Source of the DNA: Atkinsonella hypoxylon
Taxonomy: Eukaryota; Ascomycota; Sordariomycetes; Hypocreales; Clavicipitaceae
Direction: 5' to 3'
NCBI GenBank assembly: GCA_000729835.1
Contig: JFHB01000111.1
Location: forward strand, 36,223 to 100,222
Length of the DNA stretch: 64,000 nucleotides
The translations under genes were made by a program, and so were the position numbers. Within the stretch, counting starts at the first letter, position 1, and each line of letters begins with the position of its first letter. Below the pieces are notes generated by a model. That model was not told the DNA's origin, ran no database searches, and worked only from the letters and a program-made list of their open reading frames with translations. Below, piece after piece: positions 1-11,599 of the stretch.

Positions 1-3000
1 AGGCCTTTAGCTCTAAAGGATGCTCTATATTGCCTAGGTTTAGATACTAACCTAATTAGTAGTCTAAAGCACTATTTAACAGGGGGTACTCTCCTTAGAA
101 ATCAGCTATTTCTAGCTAATAGAAGCTGCTGTAGGCTTCTAAATCCCAAAAAGCATGGTTTCTTCTTATAGCTTAAGGGGCAAAAGACCCCTAGAGTGTG
201 TAAAAACCACGCTAATCTCTCTTATATAGGATTTCTAGCTAACAATAGTTATAATGGCGGTTATAATAATGCTAGTTATCCTATAGAGGTTTAAATCCCT
301 CAACAGCCTAGTTTTAATCCTAAGGAATATAGCTAAATCGAGGAATTATCTAATTTTGAAGAAGAAGAAGATAATACCAATAACTATACTATAGAGCCAT
401 TAGCCCTAGTTCCTAAACGGGCTTCTAGTTAGATTCCTTCTAATAACGGGGATTTAGAAGGTCTAAATCCTGAGTTGCTAGATATTGGAGGAAGTAGCTG
501 TCTAGATCCCTTAAACGAGGCCTGTAGTTCTCAAGAGATCTAGCAAGATAGGGAGTAACAGGAAGCTAGCTCTAATGATAATTCTAGTAACCCTATAGCT
601 TCTTCTTCCTATAAGAAGCTCCTAGAATTAGCTGCTACTTAGCACGTTAGATTAGGTTATATAGAACTCCCTTTACTAAAGAAGACTGCTTCTATTACTA
701 AAGGTATTCCTAATTTTACAAAAATCAAGGAAAAGGATTTTAACTGCCTAGCTTGCAATTAAGCTAAAGCTGTTAGAAGACCTAGCAAGCATGCTATTCC
801 TAACCCCCTTAGATGTTTAGATATTATAGAGGGAGATACCGTTAAAATAGAGCCTATACTGCACAATAAGAGGCCTCTAGTTCTTTTTCTAATTAATAGA
901 AAATTACGGTATAAGTGGTCTTTTAATCTAGCTAATAAAGAGGGTTCTACTCTTTATAGCTGTATTAAAGGCTTCTTTAAGGAGTTAAAGAACCAGTATA
1001 ACTGCTACCCTAAACACCTTTATTTTAATAGTAGTATAGAAATTAATACTAGGTTGCAAGCTTAGCTATCTTCTAAGGGTATTTGCTTTAGCACCTCTTG
1101 CCCCTATATTTACGAACAGAATGGGCTAATAGAGAGAGCTATAAGGGTACTTCTAGACCGTCTGCGTGCTACCCTACAGTGGTTACAATTACCTCTGTAT
1201 CTATAGTCTTATATCCTTCCTGCTATAGTGGATTTAGTTAATACTACTGCGAATAGTACTAAACCTGTTAAAAGTAAGCTACCCTGTAGTCTATTTTTAT
1301 GCTTACTAGTTGCCTACTAGTTGCTCTATCACGTGACCCTTTTTTTGGTTATGTTACGTTAATTTTTGGTAGAGATATTGCTGTTACTAGATATGAAACA
1401 TCTGGATTTAAATAAGGCAAAGTTGCCTAACCTATAGTCAGCTTTAACAGCGTTTTTCTCCACAACTAGTAATGGTAGAAATTTAAGAAGTATATCATTC
1501 GAAAGCTAAGAATTAGGGCTATCTAATGGTATAATTGTTGGATAGAGTTGCTTATAAGGGTTGTTTGCTATTAGTAGAATTTGTTAAATTGTGCATATAG
1601 GTTTCTCGTTTGTATAGCTGTAAGTCGATTTTTTTGTTTTTATATAGTAAATCTTTTTGCGGAAATTATAAAGTAGCCTACAAGCTGCTTCTAGCGACTA
1701 CAGCCCGCCGATATAGTTAGAGAGTCTATAAGGGACTGGAAAGATTCAAGATTCTACTCTTACTTGTTTGTTACAGCGCTCTTAATATAAGATACCACTA
1801 TTATTATAGTTATCTACTGCCTCTACGTGATCTATACTATACACTACAGCTTGATTTAGGCCGCTGCTGCTTCCACTACGTGATAATTGCTAGGAGCAAT
1901 TACAGGTGCTAAATCTAAGAGACCACTACCCTCTTAGATATCTAGTCCTGTAATCCCTATTATTTTCAATAAAACCACTAAGTCCTAAACAGCTATATCT
2001 AGCTGATTTAGAGCCTTCTAAGACCTATAAGCCTGATTTTACCAAAATAAGGGCTATAGGCTCCTATTGCGAAGTTCTAATTCCTTTAGAACAACGATCT
2101 AGGTTGCAGAAGCTAGCTAAAAGAACTATTCCTGGTAGACTTTTAGCTACGCTAGGTTCTAATGTATATCTAATATACATCCCCTCTAAACGAGCTGTTA
2201 TAAAGACTAGCTTCGTTAAAATTATAGAAGGAATAGGTTCTATTTCACAGGGCATCCCTAAGGTTCCTATTGGTTCTATAGTGGATAATCCTTCAGAGGG
2301 AGAAATCGATAACTAGCAATTAGTGGATAATTATACTCCTAAGTATCCTTATCTTAGTCATCTGGATGTGCTAAATTATCCACTAGAACCTGTAGATTAA
2401 GCTCTTCTACTAAGCAACCCTATAGAAGCTATAGAGGCCCCTAAAGCCCCTATACCTATAGAAACACCTATAGAAGCTACTATAGAAGCTAAAGCTGATG
2501 CTAATGCTATGGATTTAGATGGAGATATATTTTCCTTAATCAAGGATCTATGCTTTAAGGCAAGGACTAAAGCAGCTATTACTCCTAATAGTAAGGATGA
2601 ACTTCCTAATACGTAGAAGCAAGCCCTAAAAAGCTCTGCTAAGCAGCATTAGATAGAAGCTACCTATAGCGAATTTAAGCAGCTATTAGCTGCTGGAACC
2701 TTTAAATTTATAGGGAAAGACTAAGTACCTAAGGGCTAAAGAGTTCTAAAGAATAGGCTTGTTTACTGGCTTAAAAAGGATAAAGAAAATAATCCTATTA
2801 AATATAAGGCCTGCCTTATTGCTAAAGGATTTATGCAAATAGAAGGTTAAGACTATCTAGAGACCTTTGCTGCAACTAGTATTCCTCCTAGCTGGCGTAT
2901 ATTATTAGCTCTTGCAGCTTTTAATAACTAGGAAGTTAAGCAAATCGATTTTATAGAAGCGTTTTTAAATAGCAAGCTAAAAGAAGCTATTTATATAGAA

Positions 3001-4346
3001 ATCCTAGATAGATTCGTTAAATTTGCAGAAGCAACGCTATTAGTAGCTAAGGTACTAAAAAGCTGTAATTATAAGCCCTCTAAAGAGCAAGTAATTAAGC
3101 TAGAAAAATCACTCTATAGTCTAAAGCAAAGTCCTAGAGAATAGCAGCAAATTCTAACAGAATTACTTTAAAAGCATAGATTTAAACCTCTTATATTAGA
3201 CCCAGCAGTCTTTTATAACCCAGCTATATCTACGTATATTGCTACTTACGTAGATAACTGTCTTCTAATTAGTCTAAATCTAAGCTATATTAACAAGCTA
3301 AAGAAGCTATTATATAAAGCTTATCTAATAGAAGATAGAGGACTAGCAGAATTCTTTCTAGGTGTGTAAATCACCCGTAATAGGTCTAAAAGGTCTATTA
3401 AAATTTACTAATCTTAATACATCCTTAAAGCCCTAGAAAGATTCAAAATGCTAGATACTAAGCCAGCTTCTATCCCTATACAGCTGGGAATTCTAAAGCA
3501 ACTAGTTACAAAACTCCTCTTAAAATCCGATTATAAGCTTTATTAGAGCATAATAGGCACTATAATGTACCTTATATTGCTAACTAGGGCTAATATTGCT
3601 TTTTCCGTTCAGTGGCTATTAACCTTCCTAGCTAAGCCCTATATAGAGCATCTAAACGCCTCTAAGCACCTCCTTTAGTACTTAGGTGGTACTAGAAGCT
3701 TTGCTATCGTTTATAAGCGTTCTAGTCTACACTCTTTAGCAGGGTCTTCCTCTAAAAAGTCTTCTAATACTACTATTAGTTGTAAAGAAGTCTTAAAGAC
3801 CCTCCTTAGTTATTACAATAGCAATTTTGCTAGTGATAAAGTCTCTTCTAAATTAACCTATACTTATCTATATAAGCTAGCTAGTGGACCTATTAGTTAG
3901 AAATCGAAGAAAGCTAGTACTATTGCTCTTTCTACCTTAGAAGTAGAATCTAATGCATTGTCTAAAGCTATTAGGGAATTAGAGTGGCTCTACAGCCTTT
4001 TTAAGGAGATAAAGCTGCCTTTAACCCCTCCTATTCCTATTAGGTGTAATAATTAAGGCGCTATAGTTACTGCTTACAACCTAACGTTGTATAGTAGAAC
4101 TAAGCATACCCTTTTGAAGTTTAACTACATTAGGGAAAAAATTCGTAAAGGTATAGCTAAGGTTAGTTATATTAATACAAATTAGATGCTAGCAGATGGC
4201 CTAACTAAGCCTCTTGCTATTTAAAAGCATTAACAATTCATTAAGTTACTAGAGCTTTCTAGCTAGCTTATAAAAGCAATAAAAACACTTAAAAAATCGA
4301 AAAGCAACGAAAAACAGTTAAAAATCGAAAACAACAAAAACAATTA
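1..4346 (+). pseudogene. Copia-I gag-pol remnant: integrase, reverse transcriptase, RNase H
   Basis: RIP-degraded polyprotein fragment, interrupted by the solo LTR at 1266-1971. Before the insertion it holds the end of protease and the integrase zinc/catalytic region; after it come a linker with an intact 70-codon stretch (2104-2316), the reverse transcriptase and the RNase H. The RT box reads YVDN at 3247-3258, where YVDD is expected; GAC to AAC after T is a RIP change. The frame is the same on both sides because the solo LTR plus TSD is 711 bp, divisible by three. In-frame stops are TAA/TAG only. It cannot encode an active enzyme. The true C-terminus is uncertain (about 4270 or 4346), because a TAG or TAA here may once have been CAG or CAA. 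Confidence 0.9.
1266..1971 (+). repeat. Solo LTR of the Copia-I family inside a Copia-I element
   Basis: A 706-bp sequence starting TGTTAAAAGTAAGC and ending TATTTTCAATA, matching the Copia-I LTRs at 4516, 14798 and 21932. It is flanked by a perfect 5-bp TSD, aaacc, at 1261-1265 and 1972-1976. The complete copy has one aaacc at the same place (near 19376) with no insertion, so the empty site is seen directly. No internal sequence accompanies it, so it is a solo LTR left by LTR-LTR recombination after an element inserted into a relative. Confidence 0.95.
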
Positions 4347-4515
4347 ACAATAACTAGTTATATTTAACTATAACTACCCTGGAATTGCTGGAATTAATTA
4401 TGTTATTTAGTTCTGTTATTAGTACTATATTTTGTTAGTTGATTCTAACTTAGATATCTTTTAAAGGAGCTAAGTTGCTTATAGAACTGGTTACTTCTTA
4501 TATTTCTAGAGGGAG

Positions 4516-5207
4516 TGTTAAAAATAAGCTACCCTATATAGCCTATTTTTATGCCTACTAGTTGCTCTATTACGTAACCCTTATTAGGTCTTGTTACGTT
4601 GATTTTTGGTAGAGATATTGTTGTTACTAGATGTAAACATCTAGATTTAACTAAGGCAAAGTTGCCTAACCTATAGTTAACTTTAACAGCGATTTTCTTT
4701 ACAACTAGTAATAGTAGAAATTTAAGAAGTATACCATTTAAAAGCTAAGAATTAGGGCTATCTAATAGTATAATTGTTAGATAGAGTTACTTATAAGGGT
4801 TGCTTATTATTAGTAGAATTTATTAAATTATGCATATAAGCGTCTCGTTTGTATAGCTGTAAGTCGATTTTTTTGTTTTTATATAGTAAATCTTTTTGCA
4901 GAAATTATAAAGTAGCCTATAAGCTCCTTCTAGCGACTATAGCCCGCCGATATAGTTAATAGGTCTATAAGGGACTAGAAAGATTCAAGATCCTACCCTT
5001 ACTAAGTTCGTTACAGCGCTCTCAATATAAAGATACTACTATTACAGTTATCTATTGCCTCTACGTGATCTATACTATACACTACAGCTTGATTTAGGCC
5101 GCTGCTGCTTCCACTACGTGATAATTGCTAGGAGCAATTACAGATGCTAAATATAAGAGACCACTACCCTCTTCTATCTAGTCCTGTAATCCCTATTATT
5201 TTCAATA
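4516..5207 (+). repeat. 3' LTR of Copia-I element 1, with polypurine tract
   Basis: A 692-bp LTR of the same family as 14798-15490 and 21932-22624. The purine run tctagagggag just upstream (4505-4515) is the polypurine tract that primes plus-strand DNA, placed directly against the LTR start. The 170 bp between the end of pol and the tract is 3' noncoding and holds nothing else recognisable. Confidence 0.93.
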
Positions 5208-5212
5208 TATAC

Positions 5213-7980
5213 AGTTAGCCTTCTATAGGATTTAGATAGTAAATAGTAAAAAGCACCTTATAGCATTTTACACCTAGTTTAGCCTCTTTAAATAGCTAGT
5301 TTATCCCTTTAGGTTAGTAGAGGCTCTAGCTATATTCTAACAATATATTAATAGTGCGCTAGAAGAGGCCCTTAGAGATTATATAACTGCTTATCTAGAT
5401 AACGTTCTTATTTATATAGAGGGTTCTAGAAAAGACTATATATATAAGGTATAAAGGATCCTAGAAAAGTTATAGTTAGTAAGGCTGCACTTAGATCTTA
5501 AGAAATACTGCTTTACTATAACTAAAGTTAAATACCTTAGCTTTATAGTAGTAGTAAAAAGGGAAATATACCTAAATCTAGAGAAAATTATAGCTATTTA
5601 GGAGTAGTAAGCTTCTACTAGGTTGTAAGGGGTATAAAGCTTCCTTAGATTTATAAACTTTTACTATAACTTTATATTAAATTTCTTAGATATTATAGAG
5701 CCTCTAGTTAACTTAATAAAGAAGAGAGTTCTATTCTAGTAAATAAAGGAATATAAGAGGTTATTTATAAGGCTTAAGGAGGCCTTTACCTTATACCTAG
5801 TTTTAGCCTAATAGAACTTTAAGAAGAATATAGTAGTAAAAGCTAATTGTTTAAAAGAGGCCCTTAGTAGCTATTTATCCTAATATAATAAAGCTAGCGT
5901 ACTGCAGCCTATAGTATACTATTTAGTAAGGTTATCTCTAGCTTAATATAACTATACTATTTATAATAAGGAGCTCTTAGCAATAATATCTTACCTTAAA
6001 GCCTAAGCAGTAAAGCTATAGAGAGTAGTATACCTCTTTATAATTCTTACTAACTATAAGAATTTAGAATACTTTATATCTCTATAAGAAATCTTTAAGT
6101 GTTAAGCTAAGTAGGTAGAACTTCTCTCTCTCTTTAACTACTACCTATAATACTGCTTAGAGCTATAGATAGAGCAACTAAATATATTATTATAATAAGA
6201 GTAGAATTAAGATAGAGTAACGCTATAGATAGGCTAGGTCCTTTAGCCTCTCTCTATTAGCTGCCTTAGCGCTCTCTATAGAGATAAAGAGAAAGAGAAG
6301 GTTATAAAGAATATTGCAGTAGAAATAGCTAGTAAAGTAACGCTAGAAAGTTAACTAGCTGCAGCTTTATAGATACTAGCTAGAATAACGCTATTTCTAA
6401 ATAAACACTTATAAAGCCTATAGAACTAAGGAGTATAAAAAAACTTAGTATACTTAATAAGGTTAAATGTAGTTTAGAAGAGAAAGAGAAGGTTTTTATT
6501 AAAAGTAAAGATATAAAAATAGATTATAAACTACACTCTTAATGCATAAAGGGCGCTAGTTTACTAAAGCTGCCTTTAGGTCCTTAAGTATAAGCTATTA
6601 ACTACTATACTAATATATAGAATATATAAGTTACTAATATTAAGCTACTTAGAATAAAATACTATATTCTAGATATTAATATATAACTACTACTAGAATA
6701 AGCTGTTCTAAGATATTGCTTAATATATTTAAAACTACTACTATTATAGCAGCTAAAAGAGTAAAAGGTTACAGTAAGGCCTATTACAACTTATTTTAGC
6801 GCTAAATAGGTATTAGTTATAGATCTCTATAGATTTTATAATAGATTTACTAGCGCTAAACTAGGCTACACTCTTTTACTTAATAGTTATTACTAATTAG
6901 CTTTTAAAGTATATATAGTTAAAGGTAATAACCTTTATAGAGGTAAAGGAATATACCTAGCTGTTTAAGCACTATTAGTAGTAGTTTTATAGGTTCTTAA
7001 AGTAAATTATCTCTAACTATAGTTTAAATTAGTTAAGCACCTTTTAAACTACTCTCTATTGCCTTATTAGAATTAAATAATTACTATTTACATTCTATTA
7101 CCTATAGATAAACAGTAAAATAAAGAGAGTTAATTAAGAAGTATAAGTAATTCTATAGGTTATAGTTACCTTTTTGCAGTTTAACTAGCTTAAATATCTC
7201 TCTATATACTAGCTAGCTATTAACAATAGGAATTCCTTAGTAATAAGTATAAGTTTAAACTAAGTAATATATAGGTATAATATAGACTTTATTTAAAAGC
7301 TAATAGATAAAGGGAAGTTCTAAGTTTTATATAAAGAGTAAGCACTAGCGTTCCTTAAATAGCTATAGAAAGGTATAAATATTACTTAAGCTATAATTAA
7401 CTTTACTTAGTAAAGGCAGTAAAAGTAGTTAAATAAAAGCTATAGGCTAATAGAATAGTATAAGGTAGAGAACTTAGTTTAGCTAACGCTTTATTATATT
7501 AAAATAAACTACTTAAGTTAAAAGCTTAATTAAATTATAGTAAAGTATATAGTTATAGATATACTAATACCTTTAACTATAAAGTTAAATATTTTACTAG
7601 AAATTTACTTAGTTTTTTATATTAACCTTATTAAGTAAGTAGTAATAAACTCTTTACCTTTTTAGTAACTAGTAAACTTAAGGCTTAGTTTTAAGCTAAC
7701 TATAATAGATATTAACTTATTCCTTAAGGAATATAGAGTAAAGGAAATTCTAGCTACTAAAAACGCTTTAAGCTAAGAGAAACACTATTAAGTGCTTATT
7801 AAGTAAGTAGAATTTATTTAGCTTATATAGAAACTACTAAAAAACTTTCTTAATATAGAGGTATTAGATTAATTTAAGTTATAGTAGAAAGACGCTTAAT
7901 TTAATAATAGGCCTAGTAAAAGTATAGTAAAATTTTATATAAACTTTAATAATAACTTAGTTACTTTTAACTAAAAATAA
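5213..7980 (+). pseudogene. Chromovirus F pol remnant: RT, RNase H, integrase, chromodomain
   Basis: RIP-inactivated pol C-terminal half. The reverse transcriptase box reads YLDN at 5392-5403 (expected YLDD). RNase H and integrase follow; the integrase core carries a recognisable SxDFIxDL-type motif around 6825-6860. At about 7721-7873 there is a chromodomain, beginning EYRVKEIL and continuing with the Lys-x-Val-x-Phe and Leu-Lys-Asn-Phe blocks usual for fungal chromoviruses. Chromodomains of this type bind histone H3 methylated at lysine 9 and guide integration to heterochromatin (known of the MAGGY-like group). In-frame stops are TAA/TAG. The region aligns with 35393-37576 of D and 40155-42922 of E. 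Confidence 0.9.
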
Positions 7981-8054
7981 AAGAAAATAAACTCTTCTTT
8001 ATAGAAGCCTATATAATAGCTATAAAAAAAAATAAAAATAAAAATAAAAGAAAT

Positions 8055-9640
8055 TTCTTAGTAAGTAGTAAAGAGGCAGTAGTGCTTATAGCGTAAAGGT
8101 ATAACTACCTAAAAGGCACTTTATTGCTCTTTAAGTAGTTATAGAATAAAAGCTAGAGAAGCTATATAGTGCCCCTAGAGTAGTGTAGAAGCTAGAGCTA
8201 GAATAGCAGTACTAGTAAAAGGTATAAAGGCTAAAGTAAGTAAGAATATAACTAGCGCTCTAGATTAAGGCTTTACTCTAGTAGGTATAAATAAGAATAT
8301 AATATCTTAAATAGCTTAACGCCTTAGGCATAAAGGTATAGTCTCTAGAGGGAGAAAAATAGAGAGAGAGAAAGTAAAAAGAGTAATAAGCTAAGTTAGA
8401 GTTATATACTCTAGAAATATAGATAGCAATTAGTGCTATAAGTAGTTTAAGCTTTTAAGCTTTACCTAAAGGTAAGTGTATTTTTAGTGTATTACCTTAA
8501 GGTTATTCTATAAGAGTAAAGAGACAATATATAGCAGTAAAGAAGCCTTATATAGCAGTAAAGAGATAGTAGTAGTAAAGATTAATAGTATATAATAAGG
8601 TATAAGTATAGGTAGCAGCAATAAAAAGAGTATAGTAATAGCAGTAGTAGTAGTAGGTATAAAGAAGAATAAGAAGTTATTATTAATATCTATAGAGATA
8701 TACTTATACTTATTAGAGTTAAACTTATTATTCTTTAGAACAATAAGGGCTATAGTACTCTTATAAATTATAGAAAAAGAGAAAGTAAGCGTAAAAGAGC
8801 TACTAGCTTAAGTTATATAATAAGGAGAAGAAGAGAGCGTAACCTTCTTTTCTATATAATTAGCAGTAAGTATATCCTTAAGAATAGTATTATAGTAATT
8901 ATATATATTTAAGAACTTATAGATAAAAATAGTTTAGTAGGTAAGCTAGCTAAAGTAAAAGGGAATTAATATAAACTTAACTATAAAACCTTAGTTAGTA
9001 AGTTTCTATATTTTAGTAAAGTAATACTATAGATAAGAATACTTAATAAAGAGGCTTAAATTCTAAATGCAGCCTCTATACCTCTATATATACAGTTAGT
9101 ATCCTCTCCTTTAGCTAAAATAACAGTTATATAAGCTTTTTTTATAAAGGTTATTATAATATAGTATATAAATATCTTTAAGGATATTGCTATTAAATAG
9201 CTCTAAATTATTTAAGTCTTCTTATATAAAGAAACTATAGATATAGCAGCAATAAAGAACTATTAGCGCTATAGAAGTAAGAGCAGTAAGGGCACTAGCG
9301 CTAATAATATAGCTATTAAAGTTCTAAATGTATTCTAGGTTAGTAAAGAGATAAGCTATATATAGATAAAGAAGCAATATACTTTAGGCTAATAGAATAA
9401 TATTTTGCGGTTTTTATTAGCTAGCTACTTATAGTTAAATATATTTTGTTTAAAGGCAATAGAAAGGAGTTCTCTTACGTTAAAAGAAGTAGTAGTAGCT
9501 ATATAGTAAAAAAAGAAATTTTAAGAAGTAATAAAGGAATTATTTATTTATAATATAAAGGTAAAATGTAATATAAAGAAGAAAGAAAAAGATAAAAAAG
9601 AGAGAAAAGAAATTATTTATTTTTATATTAGAAATAGCTA
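8055..9640 (-). pseudogene. Antisense ORF of chromovirus X, copy F (unknown function)
   Basis: Between pol and the 3' LTR the element carries about 1.5 kb whose minus strand reads as one long frame, broken only by TAA/TAG. The same frame is open in copies E (42998-44580) and D (46311-47893). I do not recognise the product. In E the predicted protein is rich in Tyr, Asn, Ile and Leu, with an aromatic middle section (peptides such as GFIVKFTLILSYSS) and a Ser/Thr/Leu-rich C-terminal third. There is no zinc knuckle, protease or polymerase motif. Boundaries are approximate, since start and stop codons are obscured by RIP. The A-rich run at about 8028-8053 marks its downstream end and differs in length between copies. 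Confidence 0.6.
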
Positions 9641-9647
9641 AGAGCTA

Positions 9648-9767
9648 GCTACTAGTTTATTGTACACTAAAAGAATAATAATAATAATAACTGTTTACAC
9701 TCTACTAGCTATTAGTTTATTGCGCACTAAGAGAATAACACTAATAATAACTATTTACGCTTTACAC
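9648..9767. repeat. 60-bp tandem duplication, chromovirus F
   Basis: Two adjacent units with a period of exactly 60 bp, each beginning gctaYtagtttattg and ending near a run like ctgtttac. Both units are also present in copies E (44591-44710) and D (47903-48022), so the duplication predates these insertions. It lies just upstream of the antisense ORF and could be part of that ORF's 5' region; this is inference. Confidence 0.75.
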
Positions 9768-10116
9768 CCTTAATAATACCCCTTATATATAAATAGGTTA
9801 TATATATCTAACAACTATTTATAATAGCAATAAGGATAAAAGAGAGAGAGTGCCTTTTAGTTAATAAAAGGGATTATTATATAATAATTGCTTTAAATAT
9901 AAGAAGACCTAAGAATATAGGTAGTTTATATACTAGTAACACTAGCATTATAGCTAGCGCCTATATAATAGGTAGATAATTAATAGCTATATATAGAGAA
10001 TTATAAGGTAGAGAGAGGTAGAGAGATAATAAACCCTAAAAGGGTATAATTAAGCAGAGGGGCGTAATTAACCTATTATAGCGTAACTAATAGGTTAGTT
10101 AGTAGAGCAATTAACA

Positions 10117-10218
10117 TATCAACAATAACGAACTATACTATATAGGCGCTAATAGCACTTCGCATTAGCGGAGCGCGTTCCCTTTTGCGGAGTAACCTAG
10201 TAGTCTGTTCTTTTTACA
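10117..10218 (+). repeat. TRIM left terminal repeat (102 bp)
   Basis: Starts tatcaacaataacg and ends ctgttctttttaca. It differs from the right repeat mainly at C/T and G/A positions, as RIP would leave. It contains a short inverted repeat, cgctaat/attagcg with a 10-nt loop (about 10147-10170). Confidence 0.88.
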
Positions 10219-10231
10219 GTTATAAGCCTAG
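10219..10231 (+). other. TRIM primer-binding site (initiator-Met half-tRNA type)
   Basis: gttataagcctag begins directly after the left repeat. It nearly matches the primer site of Copia-I element 2 (ggttataagcccgg at 15491). Both resemble the complement of the anticodon stem-loop of eukaryotic initiator tRNA-Met (GGTTATGAGCCC with one RIP-type G to A), the half-tRNA primer known from copia-class elements. The exact tRNA cannot be checked here. Confidence 0.6.
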
Positions 10232-10452
10232 TTTACACTATCCCTACAGTTTAAATTCTATCTACATCTATTTTTTAAAGCATCTAGAAAAACATTAGAA
10301 AAACACCAGAAAAATATTACAAAATTTTAGAGGTTATATAAGCTCTCCTTAAACCTATATTAGCAACCCCTAGATAAACAACGGCTAAATCTCGGCTAAA
10401 TCTCGGATCTTTCCTATAGTTACGTAGGTGTTACCTAGTAACTAGGGGGGTA

Positions 10453-10554
10453 TATTAACAATAACGAACTATACTATATAGGCGCCAATAGTACTTCGCA
10501 TTAGCGGAGCGCGTTCCCTTTTGCGGAGTGACCTAGTAGTCTGTCCTTTTGATA
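10453..10554 (+). repeat. TRIM right terminal repeat (102 bp)
   Basis: Starts tattaacaataacg and ends ctgtccttttgata, directly followed by the TSD copy taaca. Preceded by a G-rich polypurine tract. Confidence 0.88.
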
Positions 10555-10819
10555 TAACAGCTGTTGCTAAGGTGCTATAGGCAATTAAAGGGAAGGGAGG
10601 TAGAGTAAACGTTTGTTTATATATTAGCCCTATAACACTACACTAATAATAAATAGTACATTAATGCAGCAATAGAACAGCTAGAGTAAAGCGCCTAGGC
10701 GCAAACGTTATACCTCTATCTTTTTATAAGTAAACAATAGAGGAAATGTAAAGGGGGAGTAAATAGAGAGTTAGCTGCTATCTATAGCACTTACTATAAA
10801 CAATAAAAGGGATTGTTAT

Positions 10820-11062
10820 TGTTACGGTGGGATCTGACGTGGGTTTGTCGGAAGTGACAATAGGTTGTTGGATTCGCTTAGTTATGCAATAAATCGTAAG
10901 AGGAGTTGTAAGAGCTTCTATAAGGAGCATCTAGAAATAGTGTTCTAGTGAATAATTATTTATTGTTTAATCTAACTACCTAAGTGTTGCTTCTAACTAC
11001 TTATATATAATTGCAGTTATATACACTAGTAACCTATAGGTCTATAGAATTATCCTATAACA
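10820..11062 (-). repeat. 3' LTR of chromovirus Y copy B
   Basis: 243 bp. The outer (left) 80 bp keep many CpG/CpA/TpG sites, while the inner end, ttatcctataaca, is mutated compared with the preserved cccgtaaca at 54723-54731. A purine-containing tract (minus strand gtagaggcagcact, about 11063-11076) lies just inside. Confidence 0.94.
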
Positions 11063-11076
11063 AGTGCTGCCTCTAC

Positions 11077-11599
11077 AAAAAAGATTAGCTGTTCTAGCTG
11101 TTCTAAAATTAATTGTTAGTTGTTAGAAGGCGTATTAGATTGAACTAAATAACTTGTTAATCTAGCTGTTATAAAAGGCGCAGAAAGGTAGTTGTTATTT
11201 TATTACGTAAGCACGCATTATTGTTGTTGTAGTGCAATCTGCAGCGTAGGTTGCTATATTTATGTATTTTTCTATATACTTACAATACCTAAATTACACT
11301 TATAATCTAGTAACTATTAAATCTATATATTAAATTAACGGATTTCCTTAAACCTAATAGAGCGTTAAAGCTTATTCTATATCCTATATATAAGTGAAGT
11401 TGCGCAAAATTATCCTAGATAATGTTAAATCCTATAAATTAATCTTATATAATAAAGCTAATTTATTAAATCTATATAGTATATTCTTTATATAAGATTA
11501 TTCTATGTAGTGTTAAAAGTATTAAAATTAATCTATATTAAAGTAAATTTTCTATTAAATCCCTTTAGTGTATTTCTTTATATATATACAGCCTATTCT
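11077..11599. other. 3' noncoding region of chromovirus B
   Basis: Minus-strand sequence between the third ORF and the polypurine tract, aligned with 29513-30050 of copy A. AT-rich; no gene, RNA or repeat structure seen. Confidence 0.6.

Larger units (their letters stand above)
1..5207 (+). mobile_element. Copia-I element 1 (partial, 5' end outside window)
   Basis: The right-hand 5.2 kb of a Ty1/copia element. It matches the complete copy at 14798-22624 nearly base for base from that copy's position 18122 onward, apart from RIP-type changes and a solo LTR inserted at 1266-1971. Domain order is protease/integrase, reverse transcriptase, RNase H, polypurine tract, 3' LTR, which is the copia order. 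It sits in the reverse transcriptase region of chromovirus F: sequence right of the LTR resumes F pol. The right TSD copy would be tatac at 5208-5212; the left copy lies outside the window and cannot be checked. Confidence 0.93.
10117..10554 (+). mobile_element. TRIM-like miniature LTR retrotransposon
   Basis: A 438-bp insertion absent from chromovirus copies D and E, flanked by a perfect 5-bp TSD, taaca (10112-10116 and 10555-10559). It has two 102-bp direct terminal repeats. The outer ends, TATCAA and TTGATA, are inverted copies; undoing one RIP step on each side gives the canonical TG...CA. A primer-binding-site-like block follows the first repeat, and a purine tract (aactaggggggta, 10440-10452) precedes the second. 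There is no coding capacity. This is the layout of a terminal-repeat retrotransposon in miniature, moved by enzymes of another element. The repeats keep many CpG sites, unlike the surrounding sequence. Confidence 0.88.
9768..10814. other. 3' noncoding region of chromovirus F (contains the TRIM)
   Basis: AT-rich sequence between the antisense ORF and the polypurine tract, aligned with 44711-45340 of E and 48023-48650 of D apart from the 438-bp TRIM insertion. No ORF or RNA gene is seen. It continues after element B at 54732 with a short purine-rich tract (54743-54759) next to the 3' LTR. Confidence 0.7.

Noticed and set aside
2064..2255. Minus-strand open frame of 63 codons
   Set aside because: Shadow of the Copia-I pol frame; the same shadow appears at 19468-19659 in the other copy. 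No family resemblance.
8030..8054. A-rich run after pol that could be a LINE-type poly(A) tail
   Set aside because: It lies inside the LTR element at the same place in D, E and F, with no target duplication around it.
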